From positions 29,588,845 to 29,652,844 of the forward strand of contig CM067345.1 in assembly GCA_034190875.2 (NCBI GenBank): a stretch of 64,000 bases of DNA, in the 5' to 3' direction. The position numbers were made by a program, and so were the translations under genes. Below the pieces are notes generated by a model. That model made no database searches and had not been told where the DNA came from. It saw nothing but the letters and a program-made list of their open reading frames with translations. Below, piece after piece: positions 23,076 to 36,500 of the stretch. Source of the DNA: Urechis unicinctus. Taxonomy: Eukaryota; Annelida; Polychaeta; Xenopneusta; Urechidae. Every line of letters starts with the position of its first letter. The first letter of the stretch is position 1.

Positions 23076-23081
23076 AATAAA
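23076..23081 (+). terminator. candidate poly(A) signal AATAAA for bestrophin (proximal)
   Basis: Canonical hexamer in the 3' flank of bestrophin, 1.9 kb after the stop. There is a second candidate about 500 bp further on. Confidence 0.35.
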
Positions 23082-23574
23082 GTAAGTTTCTTAGGTCTAG
23101 TTCCTGCTCTGATAACTCTGTTCTAATCCAGATCAGTCTGTACTGCACAAGCGTATCTATCAGTCCATTGTTTTTGACTAGCCTACATAGTTAGGGGAGG
23201 TAGGCAGCTCTTATTCTCACCACATCAGTATCAGCCATGTTGCCATACAACCATGTGGAATCCCCTGCTCTTCCACATCTCCTGATCTTCTGATGTGTTG
23301 CCAATGACCAAGAAAGGAAATTAAAGTTATCATGATATGAGGGGTCTATGGTATGTATGAATCTATGCCGCTTCTTAAAAAAATGGGCAATCCCAAGTTT
23401 AAGGAACAGTTGAGGAGTTGGATGCCAGAGAAAAGGTTAGGTACCTGTATGTGACAAGTTGTACTGAAAACCAAAGCTGGTAATGAGATGCTCTTGACTT
23501 TCATTGCTCAGTTGAACAATAAGCACTTGCTGCTTTAATGCCATACAAGGAGTGTCTTCTTCAATAATACCAGA

Positions 23575-23580
23575 AATAAA
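23575..23580 (+). terminator. candidate poly(A) signal AATAAA for bestrophin (distal)
   Basis: Canonical hexamer 23 bp from the oppositely oriented signal of AMBRA1. If both are used the two transcripts end within or across the same few dozen bases. Confidence 0.4.
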
Positions 23581-23602
23581 ATCATCTCAAATTTTATGCG
23601 AA

Positions 23603-23608
23603 TTTATT
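23603..23608 (-). terminator. candidate poly(A) signal AATAAA for AMBRA1
   Basis: TTTATT on the plus strand, so AATAAA on the AMBRA1 strand, about 0.9 kb after the AMBRA1 stop. The intervening 23609-24521 has no coding signal and fits a 3' UTR. Confidence 0.4.
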
Positions 23609-24521
23609 TAGAACCAATTCTAACAGTGACAACATCTTCAGAATATCATCTCAGTACTCACAAAATTAGCTTGCACGAAACCTAAAAACAACATGAACAA
23701 AGACTGCAGAAATAAACAGAGGTTTTGCACATCTCACAAGCCAAAATACATGCGAGTACAATCAAGATGTTGACAATTAAACAAGTAATTAAGGATCAAG
23801 TTTGGTTTTTAAAAGAGGATTTAAGTATTGTAGATAATTTTGAATTTAACTTCCTGGAAAAGGGCAGCTTGAAGTTGGTAAGGTAATGGAATTTTATCGG
23901 ATGCTTAAGGACAATATAACAATAGTTTTTAATATCACAAATGGTTCATAACAAGATTTTCCTAAGCAACTGAATTACTTGACACAAAAGTGGGGTGGAA
24001 AATGAAAAAGACTGGTTTTAAACCCAAACATACCACCTCACAATCAAGTCATTTCAAGTACCTTTTACAAACATGCCAAATTCTCATTTTACTTTCCATC
24101 AAGTATATGAGCCGAATATTATATTCAATAGGGATTAATTTAGACACAAGAGTTGTATAGTAGATGAAATGATCTAACCCATATTCTCTAGCCCTGTGAT
24201 TATTTTACAGAGGAACCAAGGTGTCAACTTGCTCACATCACAGTCACAAATCTTATCTCAGTACATTACATGTATAACATAAGTTCTTACAAGATATACA
24301 ATAGTCTTTTACTTAAAGAAGCAGAAATCTTAAAATGAAAATGTGCTCAGCAAATGTTGAGTGGAGATACAATAAGAAACTAGATGTTACTTGATTGCAC
24401 CATCCTATGTGTAACCATAGGTGACTAGGTCACCATGGAAACAATTGATGACAAATCATTGTCTCATTGAACCACACAAGCGGGACCACTGGTGACCCTG
24501 ATCTAGCCCTGCTCCTCACTG

Positions 24522-27500
24522 CTACGAGTAGAAGTGATCTAGTGACTGTGCTTGGTCTGTCTGAGTGCTGGTAGTCCGTCTCACTCTCTGTATGGTCTGT
24601 GTAGCTATACTGATGGTACGTGGCACGGTCAGACCTAACATCTGCATGAGACTGCGACGTAACGTGTTGCCTTCTCCCTCACCACCAACTGACGATGGCA
24701 CCCGCTTGTCCTCCTGCTCAAACCTGTCAACAACAACAAAAATATCCTCACTTTAAGGCACCAGTATCAACCACATCACTTGTGTTTCCTGCTGTCAAAG
24801 CTGATGTATGAGCGTGATTCTGGACAGAACAATAACCTACCCAGGCCTGTAGATGTGTAGATCTCCCCTGTTGGTGGCGTAGACCATACCCTCCCCGACC
24901 CTAGGCATCCACCGCGCCGAGTTGATGCTAACAGGAGCGCGGATGTTAGCATCACATGGGTGCATGACATCACACACATGCTGCACACACACATATACCT
25001 CATTACTAACCACAGGCATGTCAAAGCAACCCAGCTCAGGTGACCTGGCACAAGGTTATACACATGGTCACAAGATTATTCAATAGTCATAGAGGAGGCA
25101 CACAACAGCCCGTCCACATCCTGGCAAAGCTAATACATTCGTAAGAGACTGACCTCCATGGACTCTTCACCAGCTTTGGGTGTCTGTAACTTGTAGACCT
25201 GAGCCACCATCTGCTTGGCCGTGAATGTCCATGTTACTCTTTTCGACGCCAGCCCCACCAGCACGTAGTTGTTGAGTGGTGACAGACTGAGGGAAACGGC
25301 ATTAGGGCCTGAAAAACAATACATGCTCTTCTCTACATCTAGGACAATCAAAGCGTTTCTATACAACTCTACTGATGATGATGACAGGCAGGTGAATGGG
25401 TTGATACGTGAGCTACAGGAACTATCCCTGTCGTCACAGTGGTTTTAAGGATCAGTTCACCATTGCACAAATCTAACGTACAATGCTGATACATCCGAGC
25501 AGTAAGATTGAGTCACTTACCGAAGCTTTTGGTGAAGAGACTTTGCCCGAGTGTGTCAGGTACCAGTGAGTAGACAGTCAGGATGGTGTCCTCGGGGAAA
25601 CCCTGGTGACTGGGTACAAACGTCGCCAGCAGCTTCCCATCATCAGAGATGTCACAGTTAGCATCGTTATGGATCTTACAGTGAGGCACCACTATACTGG
25701 CTTCACCTACACGCGTAGCACAGAGCAGGGGATCAGTTCAACGAGGCTTTCTCTTTTCTTATCAATGTCCACCTCAATTCATTACCACATAAGTATTATG
25801 ATAAGAATATAAACTACCATGTATAAAACATGGATATAGGAGTGATAATTGACCATTTCAAAAGCACAATGGCCGTTAGAAACACCTACTGTCTGCTATG
25901 TTGGGGATCCTACAGTGAGAGAAGTCCCATTGCTGTATCCTGTGGGTCTGTGTCATGAAGTTAGGCACCAGATTATCCCCGCCCACTGCCAGGTAGGCTC
26001 CAGTAATCACGCGATTCACGGCTGCTTGCAACCCCTGGTTCTGTGAGTTGATCGTGTCATCGAGGATGCTGGTAGAGTAGTGCGGGTGGACATTACGCCT
26101 CTGTAGTCGGTGCCACGCTCGCGATGAATCATCTGGTTGCCTCTGACGGGCATCATCTCGTATTCTACACAAGACAAACAGAGCTCATGAGAGCACAGCA
26201 ATGGCAGCACATCATGATGATCACGAGATCCAGATGAATGTAATGAAGGAGATGAAGACATTATGATAGTGTTGAGTGTGGAACTGACCGTCTGATGTTG
26301 TCATGGGCAGCCCGTAATCTTCTTACTCGCTCGGATCCACCTCTCTCTACACACACACAAACATGACATCAACACAACCATACAGCATCACCCATATCGT
26401 TACACTATGTCGAGGGATGATGAGGGTCTGTAATGAGAGAAGGCTAGTGACCTGGTCGTGAGGACTGGCCGGTTGCTCCGTCCTGAGACAGACCTGTGTA
26501 GCGTTGCCTCAGGTTGTCAAGATGAGCCCTCATTCTTGTTAGTCTCTCCCGGCGACGTTCGTTTACGGACGACTGCAGCGTGCGAGATTGAGCCATGTGT
26601 CTGTGGCGGAGACTCGACAGCTCCCTCATCCTGTCATTAAGGCGGTTCTGTATTTCAGACACCCTCTGATCTAGTTCATTGACCCTGTTTTCGAGTTGCA
26701 CGGAGTAGGCCCCTATACTGCGCAGTGTAGCATCACCCCCCTGCCCATCAGCCACATCATCCATATCCACATCACCTGCAGCTGGCGATGACAAGAGGAC
26801 ATCACCATCAGCAGCCGGCTCAGTAGCCGAGCTGTACACCTCCATATTGTCATCTAGTTCACTCGAGCCCTCCCACATGGCCATAGAAGACGACCCTGCT
26901 GCTTCTGAGCTTGGTGTCCCCGTAGGAGGTGGGTCCGGCAGGCGGCTGGCCGTGGCGTCACCAGTCAGTGTGTTGGCTGCCTCCTGATCGCTCGTCTCCA
27001 ATTCTTGCCTTAACTGATCGAGGTCACGAAGAGTCTCAGAGATATCCAATCGACGAGCTCGAACTTGATCGAGAGTCTGTCTGACCTCATTCTCTATGAT
27101 GGAGGCGAGGCTGTGAGGCTGGTGGACCCGGGAGGATCCCAGGAGACCAGATGAAGCACCGATGCTACGCGATACACGCGAGGGTACCACAGGTACGGAG
27201 GGCTGTGGTGGTGAGCTGCCCAAGGGATACCGCCGACATATTTCACAGTTATCTGGACAAGATGCATGAGACAATACTGATGAGGCGGACGTGTGGGATA
27301 CTGATGGTGAGGAGGAAGGAGGTGATGAGGAGAGAGCGGCTGATAGAGAGGATGGCACAGCCACAGATGAAGCCGATGTGACCAAGGACTGCAGCCATGA
27401 GCTGGTCCCAGTAGCAGGTAGGGTGGATGAGGTACTTGGCACAGAGGATATGAGTGGGGCAGGAAGCAGCATCGAGGTGTTGAGTCGGGAGCGGGGGATG

Positions 27501-30500
27501 TAGCTCCTCTGAGAGCTACTCGTCACTGAAGTTATAGCCGCAGTACTCCCTGTAGAACCCAGTAACTGGCTCCTCAACTCGTTAGAATTCCCAGCACCCC
27601 CAGCCGGGGATACAGAAGCTGATGATACCGGGTTCTGTGAGAAGAAACCTAGCTGTCTTCCTACTGTAGATGTACTAGCAGCACCGCTGGCTGCTGATAG
27701 TGAGGAAGCTGTCGTCGTGGCAGGAAATGGCCTGGATGTCGGGGAACCGGCTACCACTGTCACGGCTCCTATAGCAGCGTTCTCATGGAAGGAGAGGCTG
27801 CGGGAGGTGGGGTGACGACTGCTACTGGTGACTGTTACGCTAGCACTGGTAGTGGTCACCACTTCAGACAGACGTTGCGAGTGGCCCAATTGAGAGCGAA
27901 TCAGTCTATCAAAGGAAAAGCTACCTGTGGAGCCTCTAATTCTGGTGGCCGGGGGTCGGGGCACTGGCAAGGAGATGCTAGTCATCGGGTTAGAGACTGG
28001 TGGCATAATGAAGTTACTGTTATTGTCAGTGACGGGTACAGTGGCAGGGTCAATGCGGGGGTCAGGCTGGCGAGGCAGTGTGGGGTCCGCCTCAAGGGGG
28101 ATGGGCACTGGGTCTGCTACTCGAGGTCCAAACGAGTTGAGTGTGGTGGTGGGCGTGACACTGGAACCTACTGTGCCGACTCCCGTGACACTGGCAGCAT
28201 AGGCCCTCGCATTGTTGATGGCCTGGGTGGTGAGGTGGGCATACTGTCGCGCATTGTACAGTGCGTCTACGTGTACCAGAGATGGGGGCCTGTCAGGTTC
28301 CACTAATGAGCTGCCTACAGGCTCTGATATCACTGTGTCACACATAACAAGAAGTAAAAACACCTACCTAAGCATCTTAACAACTTAAAAGCATAGTAAT
28401 TCCAATTTCACTAAGTAATCTAACAACAAGGCATAGCTGTTACACAAGAACCCCAGACATCACAGGATACAATCCTTACTTGCCACATCGGTGGCTTACC
28501 AGGTTCAAATGCGCTCTCCAGACTCTGTCCCCTGAGACCAGGTGTAGGGGAGGAGCTACTATTGCTGGGGGCTGGGGGGTGTATACGATCTCGCTGGCGC
28601 AGAGCTATCTCATCCAGTATCTGCTGGTATTGGTGGCGCAGGTGGGCTCGCTCATCAGAGCTCCGATGATCCATGTCCCCGATGAACCTGGTATGATTAA
28701 ACACAGTACCTCAAGGTCACAGGCAGCCACTACCAAAAAATGGCCTTTTAAGGTAAATGGTATCATTGATAGGAAAAAATTATAATTCATAACGCAACCT
28801 ATAAGCAATAAGTGAGTGATTGTGTAGGACAGCCCCACTAAGAGCCAGATGAGGTCTCGGGAGGGAAAGCAACTCACCCTACATCGCAGTCATCTGCATG
28901 TACTGTGGAGCAATTAGCAATGCCCGTATACAGCCAGTGACCAACAGGGTCAAACTTAACCCACCTGTAACAAGGAAACATTTCACAACATTCTTAGCAT
29001 TTCCCAGTTCAACCACACATATAAGCTTATGTACTTACACGATATGTGACAATAAATACCTCCTTCAGTTTTTCAGCGGCACTTCTGTTATGTCTACATA
29101 CCTGACTTTTTCATAGGTGTGAACAGTTTTACATTGAGCAAACGGCTTGGGTTGAGTCCAATCCCAAAAGAGGAGCTGGTTGACGAGTGCTATGACAAGC
29201 ACCTGGTCTATAGGGTGAAATGCCAACGATGTGATGGAGACATTCTGATCAGCACGCCACACCTCGCTGCCCCCACCCTGTATACAGACCAACACAACAT
29301 GCAGCAACTACTCATTCTGAGACATTATGTCTAAACCAAGCACGATTCACTTGATTTCTCACATACCACATAGACATGGGGGTTCCAAAAGTACAATATT
29401 ATGTTAGAATTTACAGATTGGATGTCCTCTAGCAATCATGTAAGAAGGGGGATGTCCTCTAGCAATCATGTAAGGAGGGGGGTGTCCTCTAGCAATCACG
29501 TTAGGAGGGGGATGTCATCTAGCAATCATGTAAGGGGTGAAGAACTTACGCGTAGATCCCAGATGCGGACCTGTCCGCCGAGACAGCCTGACGCCAGGAT
29601 GTCATTGGACGACGGGTGGAAGGCGATGCACCAGGGCGTTCGTGGATGACCGGTCAGAATGTGGGTGCATTTACCCGACTGCATCTCTGTAACTCGTACT
29701 GTGTGGTCACCATGGGTGGATGCCATCTTAGTCCTGTAAACATACGTTACACGACAAGGTAAGATGGGGACAGCGATTCAAACTGATGCAAATCAGGGTC
29801 AATCATGCTGCCTCTCCGGGAAGAGATGGCAAGAAGCGAATGTGGCCACGCAGAACTAGAGTCAACATGTACCGATAAGTGTGTTGTTTATAATGGGAAG
29901 GCGCTCAGGAGAAGAGTGAGCAGGAGGAGATCAGGTTTGTCTACATCTCTTGACTCAGTGCCAGTCGGGGTGCTGGCTACAGGGAATGGGGACCTAGACT
30001 TAGATAAGGTGATCATGTCCACTGGAAAGGCAGTGTGTGTTCGAAGGGGAGGAATAAGCAGGTAGCTACTGACTCTGTGTTGTCTGAGAGTGGATACGTC
30101 GACATTATGTACATTCCTTATTGAGTGTGATAAAAAGTTAAGGGAGAGACAAGAAAAACGAGCGATTTATACAAGATAATGGTTAATTGGAGATCACTGA
30201 GCGACGAGTTCGACTTCAGACCGAGTGTAGGGTCGCACGAGGGCGAGTCGAGTCCCTAGTTGGGTCATCCAGGGTCAGCCAACTTCACACGCATAGAAGC
30301 TTGGGCTTGTCTTGGTAACAACCACCAACAGATAAACGGACTAGGTAATTAGCAATATCAATTAATCAATCATAGAAGCGGGTGGAATGCAGGAGCAGGT
30401 GAGCCACGTGAGATATATACGATTAATTAGGGGGATCAAGTAAAAAATACAATTGAAGCCAGGTGCTTTATTACATCGATTTTATGTCGGGTTGCGTTTT

Positions 30501-33500
30501 GGGTAATTCATAAAAACTGTTTCAACAACTGTTTCAACTCTTGACTCAGGAATTCACTTTCATAACTCTTTATTCAGTATTACCCAGGATATAGTTTTGT
30601 CAGAGTTTCTGTGAGGGGCCAGTGAGGGGGGGCGTGGCGACTATCATCCCATACAGAGCATCTCTGAAGCGGTATTGAGCGGCCAGTGAGGGGGGCGTGG
30701 CGACTATCATCCCATACAGAGCATCTCTGAAGCGGTATTGAGCGGCCAGCGTGAGTGGGGCGTGGCGACCATCAACCCATACAGAGCATCTCTGAAGCGG
30801 TATTGAGCGGCCAGTGAGGGGGGCGTGGCGACTATCATCCCATACAGAGCATCTCTGATGAGCGGCCACAGTGGGGCGTGGCGACCATCAACCCATACAG
30901 AGCATCTCTGATGACGACATTCATCGCGGACAGAAATAAACAAGACATCAGAAATTCTGCAAGCCCGTCAACAAGACCCCCACTATAAGGTAGCCTGACC
31001 TTTGACCAGTCATCTTGATGACCCGAATATGAAATAAACAAGTTGCGCGGCTTGAATGACGAGGTATGACCCCTGACCTACCATTAACAAGAAATCTGGT
31101 CCGGAATTGATACCGCGTGGATGCCGTTAGAACAGGCGCTAATGTGGATTGTCTTCGTCTTACCACGGCTGACCTAGCCTGGCTGGCTGTAATGTCCAGC
31201 CATAAATCTCCTGACCCCCCCACATCCTCCCCGGGGAAGTCAAACTACTAAGCAATGACTCATTTCACGTAGACTCTTACTGGCCGGGATCCTGCCTTCT
31301 CATCGTACGTTTAAAGTGAGCGATGTAAATACAGCCTGACGGTCTTTTGGATTTCTTGTCGACCTCCTGCCCGAGTCAGCAGACCGGCTAATGAAGCAGT
31401 TCCGTCAAAGCACACACAGACTGCGGTCAGCAGGTCACTGTGACGTCACATGGTAACACAATCAAGTCAACTTCTAAATCTTATCAATGCTACATCATCA
31501 AAACGCCATTTAAGACACGGAACACAATCAGGGTGAAGCCAGCGTCGATGTTAGCTTCATAGTGACATAGCCATGCACATAAAGCACCTCTTTTGTCGTC
31601 CGTACATTACCTACCTCAATCATCTCCACCCCTGATTTTATCATTGAGCGCTACATGAGACACCGCACGCAAGCGAGAAGAGGAGCGTGGCTGTTTTATA
31701 TTGGCCCTGCATCTGGTCACTTGTGAGAGGTGGAGACAGGTACGAAGCTAATAACCAACGACAGACACAGCGCATTTAATCAATCGGTTATATAAACGGC
31801 GCGTATACTATTACAGACCAAGCAGTTATATAACGGCAAATCAGCGTAACTCCAATACGCATAAACACATCACCACGCGCGCGCACTCACACGAACTTAA
31901 AACATTTTTTAGACAAGGCAAACTATGTAGCGTGTGTTTTTTTCTGCCGAGGGGTGATGTAGGTCGTACCAGGTCAAGATCAACTTAGTTCCCGATTCGT
32001 GATATTGGCCAGATCATTCATCGCGAGAAAGAGGCTGGTTTGCAGACGAGCGCTTGGTCGGTGGTATTGGATATTGATGAGATGTTGGCTGTTGACGCGG
32101 CGCAGTCCATCCCCCCCGGAGGCGCTATGCTCCACTAGTAGCCCTCACATGCCAAATGCCTCATCATTCAACATCAAGCCTCATCACTCAACATATCTCA
32201 TCATCACAGCCACTCGCTCATTCCACGTAGACGTCACACACGCCGCTAACCACGACGATGGACACTACGAATCATCATCATCATCAGCAGCAACTTGCAG
32301 ACGGACAGCTGACCACCACATACCATCACATTACGGTCAATATAATCGAAACATACAGACAGAAGCAATCAGAGTGAAGGGCAGGTCAAGAGGTCAGGCG
32401 TCATACGATCCACACGCTGGAGTGTAAAACAAGCAGTGTTGATCTACTCCAGACCTGGTACTCGTCGGCGACGACGGCTGCCGAGTGGCCGGGCGAGCGC
32501 CCTCTATTGTCATTCCAGCGAAGACACTAGGAGAAGGCGGCCTTACTAAGTAGCGGTCACACTTGACACCTCATTAAGGGCACGCGGCCCCTCAGACCAC
32601 TCCAGCTCCACGCCTGATTCATTGACACATAACTAGCCATTGCAGACTCGAGAATTCGAAGGAAATGTCTGAAATTCTCTATTTCAGCTCAGTATCTCAG
32701 TATGAGCGCAGTGTGTAATCAAATATGCGTTTGTTGGTGATTTCCTTTTTTCCTAGTTGCTAAAAGTAATCGATTGTAATACTTTCTTGGTTTAAGGAAC
32801 ACCTAACCAGTGACTGATAATCGGTATCGGTGATGAAACAGCCTACCAACATTGTTTACAGATATTATGTAAATGACTAGCGCCACCAATGGAATTTTAG
32901 CTCTAACTCGTAATGTTTTCAGCTACGGATGTCTAATAGCGTCTACCATGTGTTATATTCAGTTCATTGTCCACGTCCCGTAAAAGTATGAAATAAGAAT
33001 CAACAAAGACCATAAATATTAGCCCGGGTCACAGATTGGACTCGAATCTAAGGACATGTACAACAACCTGAAGTCTAGTTTTCAGTAGAAGGTTGATGAT
33101 TTTAGTTGAAATACACCTGCTCACTTCAACCGTCGCTATACAAGCAGATGTAAAGCAGCTCAAAATGGCTGCGTTAAATGTAACAGCCGAGTTTGTTCCA
33201 GATTCCGATCCGTTAACGTGAATAGCAACTCAGAAAGCATACATCGGCGCAAATTCTATGGTAAATTAGAGGTAATTGCGTTTACAACAACGCGTTTTCA
33301 GAAACTTTGACATTAACGAGATCACAAGAACACAATTGCTTCAAACCACAGCGTCATAACGTCATCGATTGTCGCTGCTCACGCATTTGACATTAATTGT
33401 TAATTATCGCATGTTCACGTGGGTAATATGGGGAAAAACACAAGGACGCCCAGCGTCTGAGTATGTTTCACCACATCATCCGCGTGACCATACGGTAAAA

Positions 33501-36500
33501 TTGCTATCCTGGTGGCACCCTCACGCAATAATTAAGCGCAACTTCACACCCAAATGATCGCCATGCTACTGTTTCGGAAATCACACAAGGGTTGTGTTTG
33601 GATAGCTAGGGTACTGACGCTGTTTTCATTTGGTGCCTCATTTGTGGACACCGACGAGATCGGTTCATATCTCCGAGGGAGTCACCTCCCCCCGCCCCCA
33701 CACCAATTCATAATCAAAGCGCATAAAAGCAACCAGTATTTAGGAACTGTGTTGGGTGAGAGTCAGATCAAAAAGTCGCAACCACCGAAGAAAACTATCC
33801 AGAAAGGCATGTTGTGCGCATTGTAGTATACGCATTATCTGTTGTGTATATTTTAATGCTGAATACTATGCATCAATATAAATCAAAAGTGCAGGAACAC
33901 GAAAGATAAGTTATGTGGTTAAAATACAATTTCAGTGATTTGCGGGTTTTTTCTTCTATGTTTGATTGTGTCAATTTTATGCCGGGTTGTGACACGTTGC
34001 GTTTTCGGTTATTCATATCAACTGTTTCGTATAACTCCTGACTTTGGAATCCACTTTCAATACTTCTCAACCAGAATTACCCAGGATATAGGTTTGTCAG
34101 TGTTCCCGTACTTTATCCTTGCCTAGTTAGTCGTCTCTTAGATCGGGCAACCAAGCGGTGTTGTCTGGATTTGCATATGTCATGATTTCGCCTCACAGCG
34201 GAAACCCGGGCAGATGGGGATATACTAGTCTTCACCCCTCGACTCTGGGGGTTCGCTTCTCTCCACCGCCTCAGAGTCTGCGTGTAATATATGCGGCTAA
34301 GCGCTCCAACCGGAAAAACCCGCTTTCCAAATAAGACAATGCTCGGTATTTTCCTTGGTTTCATGGCTGGCCAATCAACGCTCTTGAGCCGCGTTCGCAC
34401 GTGGCGCCCCATCACTTTAGCGTAACAAATATGGCGGAACAACAATGTGCGTTTAGTCGGCGATCTCAGGATTTAGCCAAAAGCGTTTGCACTATAATTG
34501 CGCTGTTTTCTGGGTTATCTGTCCCAAGACCCTTGAGTGAGAGAGAGAGTTGTGCTAGTCGGAGTGCGCGGGGGCTCAAGGGAATGGGGACCTGGACTAG
34601 AAAAATACTGAGACTTCCTGATAAGAATACGCTACCAGATTAACGTTTTAAGAAAACCCGTTCATAGCACTTGCAGAGTGTGCATGATTTCAGGCGCCAT
34701 CATTGTCTAGCCGCGTTAAAGCTGCCATGCTCGGTGAGGGACTTTCTCAAATGGCCAAGAACAGCACGGTTAACGCACGTCTAGCTGGCGATATGGCGAC
34801 TACCCGATGTAACCGGCTGCAAGGAGCACATACGCCAGACTGCCGTGTAGCAATCTGGAACGCACTTGGCTGCTTACAGGAATACAAGCCAACATGTGTC
34901 GCGTGCCTGCGATCTTCTTACGCATCGGCTTTTTCGAAAGCTAGGTTTGCCTCGTTCCCATGTGAATAGCTTTGGACCAATTTCGGGCCATTGCGAACGG
35001 TTTTCTTCACGAATCCCTTTTGCCGCGCTCTGCTTATTATCTTTGTACCTGTTAATGTTCCGGTCGTAAGTTAAGGCCTAGTAAAATCCCTTGCGCTCCG
35101 TCACAAATAGCCTTTATGTTGGCGTAGCGTCGAGTGGCGTCAAACGCAATCTCAATCTCACGCTAGGCAAATCATGGATCTGCCTCGCGTCATTGCTTCA
35201 CTGACCCTTGACCTTCTATACCTGGTTCACATGCAATCACAGCATCCCATGACACCAACAGTTGATTTACGCCAGTGGATAACGTTGCTCTGATGCCCTT
35301 TACCTTACGGACGCAATATAGCTTATTTCAGACATATATACAACATTAACGTATACAATGATGTGGCGTTCAATATCACGCAAATTATAAACAAAGAGTT
35401 GTTAACAAATGAACCAAGACATTGGGTTGTAATTTAAATACATGGTATTGTATTAGAAACAATGGAATTATGACTGATTTGATAATACGAGATATTTTAG
35501 TATTGTAACAGTTCTTTTTCTTTTGTTCCGTTGGATGTTGCGTTTTAGTTTATATTATTTAATGTGTCACGTTTATTTTATATGATACATTGAGTACAAA
35601 AATAAACATATATAATTGTATAAAATCCAACCTAAATTTCCCATTCACGGAATCGTTTTGGCAGCATTCCGCTTGCGAAACGACGCACGACCTGGTGAAA
35701 GACGTCCCGCCGCTTCCACACACCACCGCGGTCCGTGTTTTAGCACGCTGAATCAGCGGTTGGTGCGCCATCAAGCTAATTCCTGTTCTGCGACTGGCTG
35801 ATTCAGTTGCGCGCTACTAATTTCTGTGCTGTGATTGGCTGATTTAATTGCGCGCAACTAATTTCTGTCCACCACGGCCAAACATAAGCCACTGATAATC
35901 CCCCCCCCCTCCCCCCAAATTGGATGTCGATAAGACGAATGGCTTAATAAATCACAATAGACACAATGCCTTTTAAACGCCAGATGGTAAGCTGTTATCA
36001 GTCCCCGCTTAGTCAATCACCCACGAGCTATTCTACAGCATCCACTTTGACTGGTATCGGTTGCTGTGTACTCCATGCATTCCCAGCACGGGTTACTAAG
36101 TGCGAAATCACAAAGCTGACAATGATTGTCACAGGACCATCTACATAGTTAGGTACATCAGTCAGGTTTAGTTGGGGGGTGATGGGATGGGGCTTCATCT
36201 TCCCAAACAAACTGAGTGACAGAAATTGAATTATCTGTGTAATTTGATAAACAACTAGGGCTATATCATATTGGTCGTTCATCACTAATGATTATTTTCA
36301 AGGCCACATGTTGGTCACCTATTGTAAAGCAATGGAACATGGCCCCTTGTTTTTCTTTAAGTGTCTGTCGGTGAAACCCTGTGAAACATAGCGAGGGAGG
36401 AGATCAAAACGCCACACGGCTTGCAGAACAGAACCGTGTGGAGAATGGTGAGCCTGCCACTCCACACGCGCCCCTCGCGATGTTAAACGACTTGTAGTAT

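Larger units (their letters stand above)
21168..23600 (+). other. bestrophin 3' untranslated region
   Basis: AT-rich, without recognisable exons or domains. It likely forms a long 3' UTR ending at the AATAAA at 23076 or the one at 23575. The exact end cannot be set from sequence alone. Confidence 0.5.

Noticed and set aside
27151-28306. Plus-strand frames opposite 26452-28332
   Set aside because: They are shadows of the large AMBRA1 exon, whose minus-strand reading has family matches on both sides.
31999-32427. 142-residue plus-strand frame
   Set aside because: Low-complexity Ser/His stretches and no domain or conservation signal; treated as chance.
30480-34110. LTR pair flanking an internal region
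   Set aside because: Repeats lack TG...CA ends and there is no target duplication, primer site or polymerase between them.
34113-34445. 110-residue basic minus-strand frame in AMBRA1 intron 2
   Set aside because: No recognisable domain, no splice context, and it overlaps the edge of a dispersed repeat.
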